This document shows, in pieces, positions 1 to 6,119 of a DNA stretch of 16,205 nucleotides. The stretch covers positions 1 through 16,205 of the forward strand of contig CAYLLR010000014.1 in NCBI GenBank assembly GCA_964384965.1. The letters are read 5' to 3'. Source of the DNA: GW2011-AR1 sp964384965. Its GTDB lineage: Archaea > Nanobdellota > Nanobdellia > Pacearchaeales > GW2011-AR1. The notes below the pieces were generated by a model that saw nothing but the letters and a program-made list of their open reading frames with translations, did not search any database and was not told the DNA's origin. Each line of letters starts with the position of its first letter. Position 1 is the stretch's first letter. A program made the position numbers and the translations under genes.

Positions 1-243
1 TTCTCCCTTAATCTCTGAAGTTCCGCCTTTGACAAAACTTGCTAAAGAAGTTTGGATGTTTAAAGCCTGAGTTTGATCAAGATCAGAAACGCCAACACCA
101 GTACCATAAACTATAGCTGCATTAGCTGCGCCATTTTGTACAAATGGAGCAGGATAACTTGCAGCAGCAGCGGCACCCAAAGTCAAACCAGCAGTTATAA
201 CGCTTAGACCTATTGCTGAAATTTTTTTGAAATTTAATTTCAT
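1..243 (-). CDS. S-layer protein precursor, N-terminal fragment (runs off left edge)
   Basis: The gene is open to the window edge; 81 codons are visible. The protein starts MKLNFKKISAIGLSVITAG, a Sec signal peptide with a basic n-region, a hydrophobic core and an Ala-rich end (GAAAAAA-like, residues about 24-29). The mature part begins YPAPFVQNG and continues into an AAIVYGTGVGVSDLDQ segment. That layout (signal peptide, short spacer, then a Val/Gly-rich strand with an S-D start of a helix) is what I know from the methanogen-type S-layer N-terminal domain (S_layer_N), which is widespread in DPANN surface-layer proteins. It would be exported and form the cell envelope lattice. The ATG at 243 was chosen because the signal peptide starts there; GGAGG lies 15 bases upstream, which is rather far. 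A 62-residue overlapping frame starting at 310 lacks any such features. The family call rests on only 81 residues. Confidence 0.72.
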   Translation of the reverse strand, partial: MKLNFKKISAIGLSVITAGLTLGAAAAASYPAPFVQNGAANAAIVYGTGVGVSDLDQTQALNIQTSLASFVKGGTSEIKGE

Positions 244-361
244 CTTTTTTGTTTTTATCCTCCTTTTTAACTCTCTGAAAGATGTTTGCTATCTTTTTGA
301 TGTCTTTCATCTTTAAGACGCAACCATCTTTTTAGTCGCCTAAGACGACCCAAGTTTTAGA

Positions 362-399
362 CTAAATAGCTATAGGGGAACTATTTAGCAAACCTATAG
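362..399 (-). repeat. Two interleaved inverted repeats (possible pseudoknot)
   Basis: CTAAATAG (362-369) is complementary to CTATTTAG (381-388). CTATAGG (370-376) is complementary to CCTATAG (393-399). The order is A-B-A'-B', so both helices together would form an H-type pseudoknot; otherwise they are alternatives. A third strand, TATAGGG on the minus strand at about 449-443, could compete for the same CCCCTATAG segment. Connecting loops are only 0-4 bases, so simultaneous pairing may be strained. Confidence 0.45.
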
Positions 400-490
400 A
401 GCGTTATGCCTTGCATTCGTGTTTTGCAAATGCTTCAGCCATCCCTATAAGAACACCCTCAATTGAGTGTGACACAATTAAAGATTTTTT

Positions 491-505
491 CTTTAAAAAG
501 CTTTG
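491..505 (-). promoter_or_regulatory. Proximal S-layer promoter-like block (repeat of the distal one)
   Basis: The minus strand reads CCAAAGCTTTTTAAAGAAA, a near copy of the distal block; the shared 13 bases are TTTAAAAAGCTTT on the plus strand at 492-504 and 556-568. It could be a second, tandem promoter, giving a leader of about 225 bases. The G in the box makes it a weaker TATA match. Confidence 0.35.
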
Positions 506-553
506 GACTTCTTTTTTTGGTTTTATCTCAATAAACCCCTTTTTTTGAGGTTT

Positions 554-569
554 TATTTAAAAAGCTTTT
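554..569 (-). promoter_or_regulatory. Distal S-layer promoter (BRE-TATA-like)
   Basis: On the minus strand the block reads CCAAAAGCTTTTTAAATAAA: an A-rich BRE-like stretch followed by a TTTAAATA-type box, the same form as the copA and arsR promoters in this window. A start site about 25 bases downstream would give a leader of roughly 290 bases before the S-layer ATG. Confidence 0.45.
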
Positions 570-618
570 GGTGTCTTTCATAAGAAACTACAACTGAAAT
601 TTTTAAAAGAAAAAATAG

Positions 619-632
619 AAAAGTATATATAT
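619..632 (+). promoter_or_regulatory. Promoter of the wHTH regulator gene
   Basis: The sequence AAAAGTATATATATTC has an A-rich BRE-like part and a TATA box centred near 626, which would place the transcript start near 650, some 18 bases before the ATG at 668. A purine-rich AAGGGA sits just ahead of that ATG. A second AT-run at 641-649 is too close to the start to be the main box. Confidence 0.5.
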
Positions 633-667
633 TCAAAAATAATATATATGGCATATCTAAGGGAAAA

Positions 668-1009
668 ATGACAAAAATAAAAGTACGTGAGGTAACAATT
701 AAGGAGTCAGGGGGAGCGTTTGGATTGTTTAAAGGAAAAGAAAAATACGATTTTGATGGACTTTCTTCACTAAGGCAAATTTTGTCAAAAGAGAAGGCAA
801 AGATTCTTGATGCAATCAAATATAAGGAACCGAAATCTATCTATGCTCTTGCCAAAATGCTTGGAAGACCCTTTAAAGCGACAATGGATGACATAAAACT
901 TCTTGAAAGGTTTGGGTTTATCCTGCTTGTAAAAGAGAAAACTAAGGGGAGAATAAGGCATAGACCAAAAATTGTGGTAGATGAAATGATAATTCACCTA
1001 AAAATTTGA
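668..1009 (+). CDS. Winged helix-turn-helix transcriptional regulator, small archaeal type
   Basis: A 113-residue protein. Residues about 42-90 form a plausible wHTH: a first helix (EKAKILDAIKYKEPKS), the HTH helices around YALAKMLGRPFKATMDDIKLLERFGFI, and then the wing, rich in Lys/Arg (KEKTKGRIRHRPKIV). This order matches predicted archaeal regulators of the MarR/HVO_A0114-like wHTH group, which carry the pattern S-x-x-x-L-A-x-x-x-G-R. No sensor domain, cysteine cluster or membrane segment is present, so the ligand is unknown. It is transcribed divergently from the S-layer gene and shares the upstream region, so it could regulate itself or that gene; this is inference from position. The ATG at 668 has a purine-rich AAGGGA just upstream; an earlier ATG at 648 is out of frame and soon stops. 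Confidence 0.72.
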   Translation: MTKIKVREVTIKESGGAFGLFKGKEKYDFDGLSSLRQILSKEKAKILDAIKYKEPKSIYALAKMLGRPFKATMDDIKLLERFGFILLVKEKTKGRIRHRPKIVVDEMIIHLKI

Positions 1010-1094
1010 TTATTCTTTAACTAAAATATTATAATTAGAGAATAAAAATTGTAGCTTTATCCCTTTTTATTGATAGTTTAAAGTCAATCTATCC

Positions 1095-1128
1095 AAAAAA
1101 GAAGAACTCCGGATTTCACCTTCTTTTT
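1095..1128. terminator. Possible bidirectional terminator hairpin
   Basis: AAAAAGAAG (1096-1104) is complementary to CTTCTTTTT (1120-1128), with a 15-base loop. It lies between convergent genes, and each strand ends the stem with a run of five or more T. A wider inverted repeat flanks it: TATAATTAGA at 1030-1039 and TCTAATTATA at 1135-1144. The stem is AT-rich and so weak; archaeal termination may depend mainly on the T-runs. Confidence 0.5.
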
Positions 1129-1177
1129 AGGGTTTCTAATTATAAAAATACTTCTAAAACTTTTCAAAATTTCAAAG

Positions 1178-1645
1178 TTAATAATAAGAAATCATCGAAA
1201 TTTCCAAATTTCCGTCAAAAACCTGATTTGAGCCTTTATTTTGATTAGTTGTGTTCCCTTTTTCTAAATTTATTAAAAGATTTCCTTTATAACTTATTGC
1301 AAATTTATACCCTTTCGTAGGAAAACCCTCTCCAACATTCCAAGCACTATTTACCAAATTCTTAGAGGTTTCATTTAAAATTTTGCAAGAATTCTCTCCT
1401 CCGTCACAGGTTCTGTTTTCTTGACAATATTTAATCAATTTTAAAGTTGAAATATATCGCGAATTTATTTCGCAGGAGGAAGTAAATTGCATAAAAGATT
1501 GGACAAAAGATTCTGTTTCGTAACTTTCCACCAAATCATTCGAGGGCTTTTTTATGGAAAATGAAACAAAAATTAAAATTAAAATTGAAACCAGTATTAC
1601 GACTATCGCGAACCCGGCCAATTCCGATTGCGCTTTTTTATTCAT
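1178..1645 (-). CDS. Pilin-like membrane-anchored surface protein (155 aa)
   Basis: The N-terminus is MNKKAQSELAG followed by a hydrophobic helix (about residues 11-31, FAIVVILVSILILIFVSF). The short basic n-region, K-K-A-Q junction and hydrophobic stretch straight after it match archaeal class III (prepilin/archaellin) signals, in which the helix stays as the assembly and anchor segment. The rest is an outside domain with four Cys (in SSCEIN, KYCQEN, RTCDGG, NSCKIL) that could form two disulfides. It is the last gene of the row; the ATG lies one base after the stop of the gene before it, so translation is probably coupled. I do not know a named family. I recall similar short proteins in DPANN genomes, annotated as hypothetical. 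A role as a minor pilin or assembly component is inference. Confidence 0.6.
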   Translation of the reverse strand: MNKKAQSELAGFAIVVILVSILILIFVSFSIKKPSNDLVESYETESFVQSFMQFTSSCEINSRYISTLKLIKYCQENRTCDGGENSCKILNETSKNLVNSAWNVGEGFPTKGYKFAISYKGNLLINLEKGNTTNQNKGSNQVFDGNLEISMISYY

Positions 1646-1646
1646 T

Positions 1647-2153
1647 TTAAAATCTTACAATTAACCTCCCAAGCTCACATTTGTCATAAAATGAATTTGT
1701 TGACTTTGCTTTTCTACAAAGAGAGATAAATGTTGACTTGTCTACCCCTAAATCTTCCGATTCAAAAATTTTTAAAAAATCACAGTCCGGATAACTATTT
1801 TTAGAACATTCTCCGGGCGAATTTGGATACAATTTTCTTATTTCAATCCCCTTCACATTCCAAAAATTAGAATAATCCCCTATTTTGTCTTTCAATACAA
1901 GCACTTTATCAAAATCGACGCAATTTAGTTTTTGAGTTCCAAAAGCTTTCCCGCAAGAAAACTCGGGAGAATTTGCCAATCTTGAAACTAAAAGTGTTGC
2001 TTCCTGCTCATTTAATAATTCTTTCGAATCTTTTAATCCAGAAAATATAAAAGAAAAAACAAATAATCCAACCAATACAAAGAAAATCGTTAATCCTATA
2101 ATCATAAATGCCATTTGTTGAACCTTTATTTGGGCTTTTTTATTTTTTACCAT
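1647..2153 (-). CDS. Pilin-like membrane-anchored surface protein (168 aa)
   Basis: The start is MVKNKKAQIKVQQMAF, then a strong hydrophobic helix to about residue 35 (FMIIGLTIFFVLVGLFVFSFIF). The K-K-A-Q junction is of class III signal type. After the anchor comes a predicted helix rich in charged residues (SGLKDSKELLNEQEATLLVSRLANSPEF, read in pieces) and then a domain with five Cys, including SPEFSCGKAFG and KLNCVDFDK. The ATG at 2153 is preferred over the upstream GTG at 2162 because GGGGTG sits six bases ahead of it and the signal layout starts there. It overlaps the end of the preceding gene by 7 bases. I do not recognise a named family. Its place in the row suggests that it works with the other pilin-like proteins. 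Confidence 0.6.
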   Translation of the reverse strand: MVKNKKAQIKVQQMAFMIIGLTIFFVLVGLFVFSFIFSGLKDSKELLNEQEATLLVSRLANSPEFSCGKAFGTQKLNCVDFDKVLVLKDKIGDYSNFWNVKGIEIRKLYPNSPGECSKNSYPDCDFLKIFESEDLGVDKSTFISLCRKAKSTNSFYDKCELGRLIVRF

Positions 2154-3073
2154 AATGTGCACCCCGAATATTTATTTAATGAATTTATTTCTTTAGATGT
2201 TTCAGCCAAAAGATAAAGATTCTCCGAACCGGTTGAAGAAGAAAGTTCATTTCTAAATTGATTAAAATTTTCGCCAAGAGAAGAATCACACCCTATTTGG
2301 AGAAGATTTGAAGCTTTTTCTTGATAAATTGATAAAAGTTTTTTTGTCCTATTCATTAACCTTTTAACTTCACATTCATAAGTTTGTTTGTCTGAAAAAA
2401 TCGCTGCATACATTAAAGCGTCCCCTTCAAAATAAACTTTTTCACCATTTCTTTTGACCTCTTTTAAATTGAGATTGACAAAAACATCACAATTCGAGCC
2501 AGCACCAAAACAAATTTTTTTTGAATTTTCCGAGCAATCCCTGAATTCAAAATTATCCTGATTTAAATTTTTAAGCTCTATTTTTATTTCCCTCGGAGGA
2601 TTTACAAAACAATATTTCTCTTCGGCATTTGAAAAATAGATAAGATTTGCAATTTTAAATGGAAATTCAAAAGGTTTTGAAAAAACATAAAATTTTTTAA
2701 ATTTAGATAGTTTTGGGAGAAAAAGATATTTGTCTTTAAAAAAAATTGGAACCTTCGTTTTTGTCCATTTGTTTTTGGATTTCTCCTCTACTGAAATGTT
2801 TTCCTCACCAAAATCTCCTGAAGAATCGCATAAATGCCTTATTTTAGATTCTACCGGGAGAGTTATTGAAATTGACTTTGCAGATTCCACCCCACTTTCC
2901 AAAGGAATTAATAAATTTTTTAGCGCCGTTCCCAACTCCGCAGAATTTTCTGCATTTTTTACATTTGAAATTTTATTTATTGTATATACGGCTCCAAAAA
3001 GAATGATTGCTCCCACTAAAAACGCAAAAATCCAAGAAAATGATAAATCCAAAAACCCTTTTTTTTTCATCAT
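2147..3073 (-). CDS. Pilin-like membrane-anchored surface protein (308 aa)
   Basis: The N-terminus MMKKKGFLDLSFSW carries a K-K-G junction and then a hydrophobic helix (about 12-34, IFAFLVGAIILFGAVYTI), so the same anchor plan as its neighbours. The outside part is mixed alpha/beta with paired Cys (HLCDSS, KYCFVN, FRDCSE, KICFGA, SNCDVF, YECEVK, IGCDSS, SGCTLW). It has two striking segments: FSKPFEFPFKIANLIYF (about 132-148) and EGDALMYAAIFSDKQTYEC. I believe the same segments recur in DPANN proteins annotated as hypothetical, which suggests a conserved family; this is recollection, not a search. The gene overlaps the one before it by ATGA (3073-3070) and the one after it by 7 bases, so the three should be co-translated. 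A function as a surface fibre or adhesion component is inference. Confidence 0.6.
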   Translation of the reverse strand: MMKKKGFLDLSFSWIFAFLVGAIILFGAVYTINKISNVKNAENSAELGTALKNLLIPLESGVESAKSISITLPVESKIRHLCDSSGDFGEENISVEEKSKNKWTKTKVPIFFKDKYLFLPKLSKFKKFYVFSKPFEFPFKIANLIYFSNAEEKYCFVNPPREIKIELKNLNQDNFEFRDCSENSKKICFGAGSNCDVFVNLNLKEVKRNGEKVYFEGDALMYAAIFSDKQTYECEVKRLMNRTKKLLSIYQEKASNLLQIGCDSSLGENFNQFRNELSSSTGSENLYLLAETSKEINSLNKYSGCTLW

Positions 3074-3486
3074 ATTTTTCTCACTTTAACAAAATTATCT
3101 CCATAATTCTTTTCTAAAATGAATGTCGCCCTTCCTTTGATAACTTTTGTACAAAAATCATCCTCAACTTTCAAATATTTAATAAATTCCCCTGGTTTCG
3201 GACGTTCTTCATAAAAATAAACATTTTCAGACGAATTATCTTTAAAACAAACTTTTTTTGTTCCTCTCGGGACAAAATAAACTATTTTTTTTGACGCTTG
3301 TGTGCTTGTCCAAACTTTCTCAACATCCTTATTTAATCCCTCATAAAATTTTTTGGCGGTTACATCTTTTTGAAAATTTAAAAACTTTTGAATCGCAAGA
3401 AAAGCAAAGGCCAAAAAAACAACTACTAAAATTATTGAAAAAATCATCCCAAAGGAGATTTTTAACTGACCTCTTTTCTGTTTCAT
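3070..3486 (-). CDS. Pilin-like membrane-anchored surface protein (138 aa)
   Basis: The start is MKQKRGQLKISFGM, a K-R-G-Q junction that is very close to archaeal class III signals, followed by a hydrophobic helix IFSIILVVVFLAFAFLAI (about 15-32) and FLNFQKDV. The small outside domain has two Cys (KVCFKD and DFCTKV) that may pair. The ATG at 3486 is used; a TTG two codons earlier would add only MI and is less likely. It is the first gene after a 112-base gap, so it may start a second transcript; TATA-like boxes lie at 3586-3595 and 3511-3519. The stop overlaps the next start (ATGA). Its length and layout fit a minor pilin, but no family name can be given. Confidence 0.6.
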   Translation of the reverse strand: MKQKRGQLKISFGMIFSIILVVVFLAFAFLAIQKFLNFQKDVTAKKFYEGLNKDVEKVWTSTQASKKIVYFVPRGTKKVCFKDNSSENVYFYEERPKPGEFIKYLKVEDDFCTKVIKGRATFILEKNYGDNFVKVRKI

Positions 3487-3510
3487 TATCAATTAAATAG
3501 GGATTTTCAA

Positions 3511-3595
3511 TTTTTAAAGTTGTGGGAAATTTGAATTTTTCTTTTAACTAAAAATATCTGAAATTGGAAAGAATTCGTAAAATAATTTATATAAA
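3511..3595 (-). promoter_or_regulatory. Possible internal promoter within the surface-gene row
   Basis: The 112-base gap between the 830-residue and 138-residue genes holds a good TATA-like box, TTTATATAAA at 3586-3595 (leader about 80 bases). A nearer box, CTTTAAAAA at 3511-3519, would give an almost leaderless transcript. Which one is used cannot be told from the sequence. Confidence 0.35.
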
Positions 3596-3604
3596 ATAAA
3601 AATT

Positions 3605-6097
3605 TTAAAAATTCTGACCATTTTGTGCCCTTACAACGATATTACACTCATTTGTTTTGGGTTGATTTCCATAAATATCCTGACATTTAATATAAAGATT
3701 AGTCTCTGTATCCCATTTTACAAAATGGTCTATTTTATTATATGATTTTATTTTGATTCCGTCGTCAAAAGAATATTCGCAACCCAGCGTCGACGTCGAA
3801 TATCTACACTCCGCTTTCTCGTCTGTAATTAGTTTCATGGAACCATCTTCATAATATGCCCTTACAACTATTGGAGCCTCCTGATCTATATCTACCGAGA
3901 AATTTATCTTTTTTACATCAACATTTCCTCCGAAATCCAAACATTTAATATAATATTGATAATTTCCTTTCTCAAGATGTATCTCCGTCGAATGCTTATT
4001 TGTTGAACCGGAGTTTTCAAATTCTTTATAATTTCCCTCAACACCATCGGGACTGGAATAACAAAGTGCATTTCCATCATATGTTCCGCCAAGAGTTCTT
4101 GCTTTTAAGGTTATTGTCGCAGGGCTTGTGGAACCTTTAATTGTTGTTCCATTAGGTGAAGCTTCAGCAATTACAAGAGCTCTCGAAGACTGAAGATTAT
4201 ATTTATAACTTTCTACGTTAGTGTTTCTATCATTTATGTTCTTTAAATTTGGTTGGTCCCTACATCTTATAAAATAATCTGTTTTTTCTTGACTCTTTAT
4301 TCCTGTCAAATTGGTGCTACAGGTATAGCTTAATCTTAAGTTCATTTGTTTAGGGTTTGTCGCACAAGTCATATTATTCTCCATATTCTCATATTTTTCA
4401 TCTGAAAAAGACCATCTACACTCTGCCGGTTCGTTTATATAAAAATCCACATTTGCAGAAGTTACATTAAACGGAACTTTTGAACCTTTTTTAATACTTG
4501 TTCCGTAAATTATTGGAGGTGTATTGTCCGGTCCTTCCTGCACGCACATTTCGAATACAAAATCATTTTTATTAGAATTTCCGTTCGAATCAATACATTT
4601 TACATATGTTGAAATCTGATTATCTTTTCCTAACGAGTTATTTAAATCGGGAATTAACAATGTTTGGGTATGATTATAATCAAGATATGGCCTGCCAAAA
4701 GGCAAAGACATTTTATCATAAGATTTTCTTCTTTGGAAGTCAATCTTACACTTCGCAGGCTCATCTAATTTGACTCCGAAAGTTACTTTGCTAAAAGGGG
4801 ATAAACATCCATCTTTTGATTTCGAGTCGATAATCTTTACCCCTCTATCCGGAGGTGAAATTGCATTGTTTGGAGTATATCTATATCCTATGCTTAAAAC
4901 GCCTTCATTGGGGGAAATTACGGGAGGGTCAACGTCTCTTGAATTGTTAAAAAAGCAGAAGGGTCTTCCTCCTTGGTCTTGGTCACTTCCAATATATAAA
5001 CATGACTGCCCCAAACTTTTACATTGATATTCAGAGCACGGAACTTCCTGGTTGTTACACAACTCGCAATTTTCTCCCCCAGTTGCCGCATCCCAGGGCT
5101 GACAATTATAAATAACAACCCCTTGTTCAGCCACGGATGAACTAAAAATTGCAAATACTACGAAAACCGCTCCAGAAATTATCCCAGCCGTCGCTAAACC
5201 CCCCAACCCAAGAATTCCCTGCAAAGCTTGAAAAGTTGTGGGGTAACCAAATACAATCGTCGCCGTCGCTGCTGCTGCCGCTCCGAATGAACCCAATAAA
5301 TTTTGTTGGTCCGGATTTCCGCCAATCATTCTAAAAATCTTTGAAAATGTGAAAGCCGCTGCGGCAGCCGACACGATTGCAGCAGCTGTGTATGCTATAC
5401 TACTCCCGAACAACTTTCCGGTTGTGTCTCTTGCCAATGCACCATTAAGAATTTTGGCCGATTTACCGGTTAGACTCCCACTCGCTAAAAGATCGGAAAG
5501 TTTCTTAGATAGGAAATATCCAAACGTACTCGTTGTTAAACCTTTAAGAGTTCCAACAAGATCATCTCCCTTTATTTCTGCATTCAATAATCTTTTAAGA
5601 AAATCGGCTTCACCAGATGTTATATTACTCTCGTTTAAAAGTTCATCGATTTTACTTTCAGATAGTTCCTTAATTACATCTTCTCCCAATTTCTTATAAA
5701 GTCCCTCAAAATCATCTTTTTTTGATTGAATTTTAGGTTTGCCTCCATTTAAACCACCATCATTTTTCTCCTTTTTTTCTTTAGAAACTTCTACACCACA
5801 ACAAGAATTCATGTTATTGTTTCCACATTCTCCAAATTTAAATATACCCTCTTTATCCCCAAGAATACAACTTTTTCCATCAACTTCCTGGGAACTTAAG
5901 AAGCCATTATTATCCTTATTAAGCTTGGAAGCATCAATACACTCTCCAGTATAGTTTTTGTTCTCCTTGGTAAAAGAACAAGGATCTCCAGAACCAGCAC
6001 TCACCCTTTGCATCCCCCCAATAATCCAGGCGAATCCGACGATTGCAATCATTAATATTATTACCTGTCCTATCGCTATTGTACCTTTTTTGTTCAT
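3605..6097 (-). CDS. Large surface protein: pilin-like anchor, central hydrophobic helices, Cys cluster and Ig-like repeats (830 aa)
   Basis: Residues 1-30 (MNKKGTIAIGQVIILMIAI...) form a K-K-G-type signal and helix. Residues 36-105 are Cys-rich (C40, C53, C77, C91, C99, C100). A charged helical part (125-200) follows. Then come hydrophobic or Ala-rich helices near 232-252, 270-287 and 296-320. A second Cys cluster (C332, C344, C347, C354, C359, C366, C381) precedes a row of beta-type repeats to the C-terminus. The repeats share a motif like EPAECRW (445-453, 555-563, 759-767; weaker near 674) and a later Y-[IV]-[KR]-C-[ILQR]-D motif (498-503, 608-613, 716-721, 802-807), as in Ig-like folds with one Cys per sheet. 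This is likely the largest exposed part of a surface apparatus, possibly adhesive. The gene lies 22 bases after its upstream neighbour. The name is structural only. Confidence 0.65.
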   Translation of the reverse strand: MNKKGTIAIGQVIILMIAIVGFAWIIGGMQRVSAGSGDPCSFTKENKNYTGECIDASKLNKDNNGFLSSQEVDGKSCILGDKEGIFKFGECGNNNMNSCCGVEVSKEKKEKNDGGLNGGKPKIQSKKDDFEGLYKKLGEDVIKELSESKIDELLNESNITSGEADFLKRLLNAEIKGDDLVGTLKGLTTSTFGYFLSKKLSDLLASGSLTGKSAKILNGALARDTTGKLFGSSIAYTAAAIVSAAAAAFTFSKIFRMIGGNPDQQNLLGSFGAAAAATATIVFGYPTTFQALQGILGLGGLATAGIISGAVFVVFAIFSSSVAEQGVVIYNCQPWDAATGGENCELCNNQEVPCSEYQCKSLGQSCLYIGSDQDQGGRPFCFFNNSRDVDPPVISPNEGVLSIGYRYTPNNAISPPDRGVKIIDSKSKDGCLSPFSKVTFGVKLDEPAKCKIDFQRRKSYDKMSLPFGRPYLDYNHTQTLLIPDLNNSLGKDNQISTYVKCIDSNGNSNKNDFVFEMCVQEGPDNTPPIIYGTSIKKGSKVPFNVTSANVDFYINEPAECRWSFSDEKYENMENNMTCATNPKQMNLRLSYTCSTNLTGIKSQEKTDYFIRCRDQPNLKNINDRNTNVESYKYNLQSSRALVIAEASPNGTTIKGSTSPATITLKARTLGGTYDGNALCYSSPDGVEGNYKEFENSGSTNKHSTEIHLEKGNYQYYIKCLDFGGNVDVKKINFSVDIDQEAPIVVRAYYEDGSMKLITDEKAECRYSTSTLGCEYSFDDGIKIKSYNKIDHFVKWDTETNLYIKCQDIYGNQPKTNECNIVVRAQNGQNF

Positions 6098-6119
6098 TTT
6101 ATTTTTTAATCTCTTGAAT

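Larger units (their letters stand above)
244..667. other. Non-coding divergent intergenic region with inverted repeats (S-layer leader)
   Basis: No convincing protein gene lies here. Reading toward the S-layer gene (minus strand) I see several possible RNA stems. Stem a: GCATTTG/CGAATGC at 413-433 (7 pairs, one G-U). Stem b: GGTCG/CGACT at 334-349. Stem c: CACACTC/GAGGGTG around a palindromic core at about 453-471. Stems d and e are interleaved: CTATAGG (399-393) with CCTATAG (376-370), and CTAAATAG (388-381) with CTATTTAG (369-362). Stems a and b contain pairs that are G-U in minus-strand RNA but A-C in plus-strand RNA, which favours function in the S-layer transcript. The region also holds two promoter-like blocks for the S-layer gene and the promoter of the divergent regulator gene. 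I do not recognise a known riboswitch or ncRNA family. Confidence 0.5.

Noticed and set aside
122..310. 62-codon minus-strand frame overlapping the S-layer start
   Set aside because: It runs through the leader and the signal peptide region in another frame, has low-complexity Lys-rich sequence and then Cys/Phe-rich sequence caused by the Ala-rich codons of the real gene.
404..450. Possible fluoride riboswitch or tmRNA-like element (GGGATGG...GGCATAACGCTC)
   Set aside because: A few bases resemble the fluoride riboswitch core, but the required helices and spacing do not fit, there is no T-loop or acceptor stem for a tRNA-like RNA, and the gene is an S-layer gene.
5349..5699. Plus-strand frames opposite the 830-residue surface gene (also 4770-5334, 5739-6221)
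   Set aside because: They mirror codon use of the minus-strand gene, overlap one another, and have no recognisable domain.
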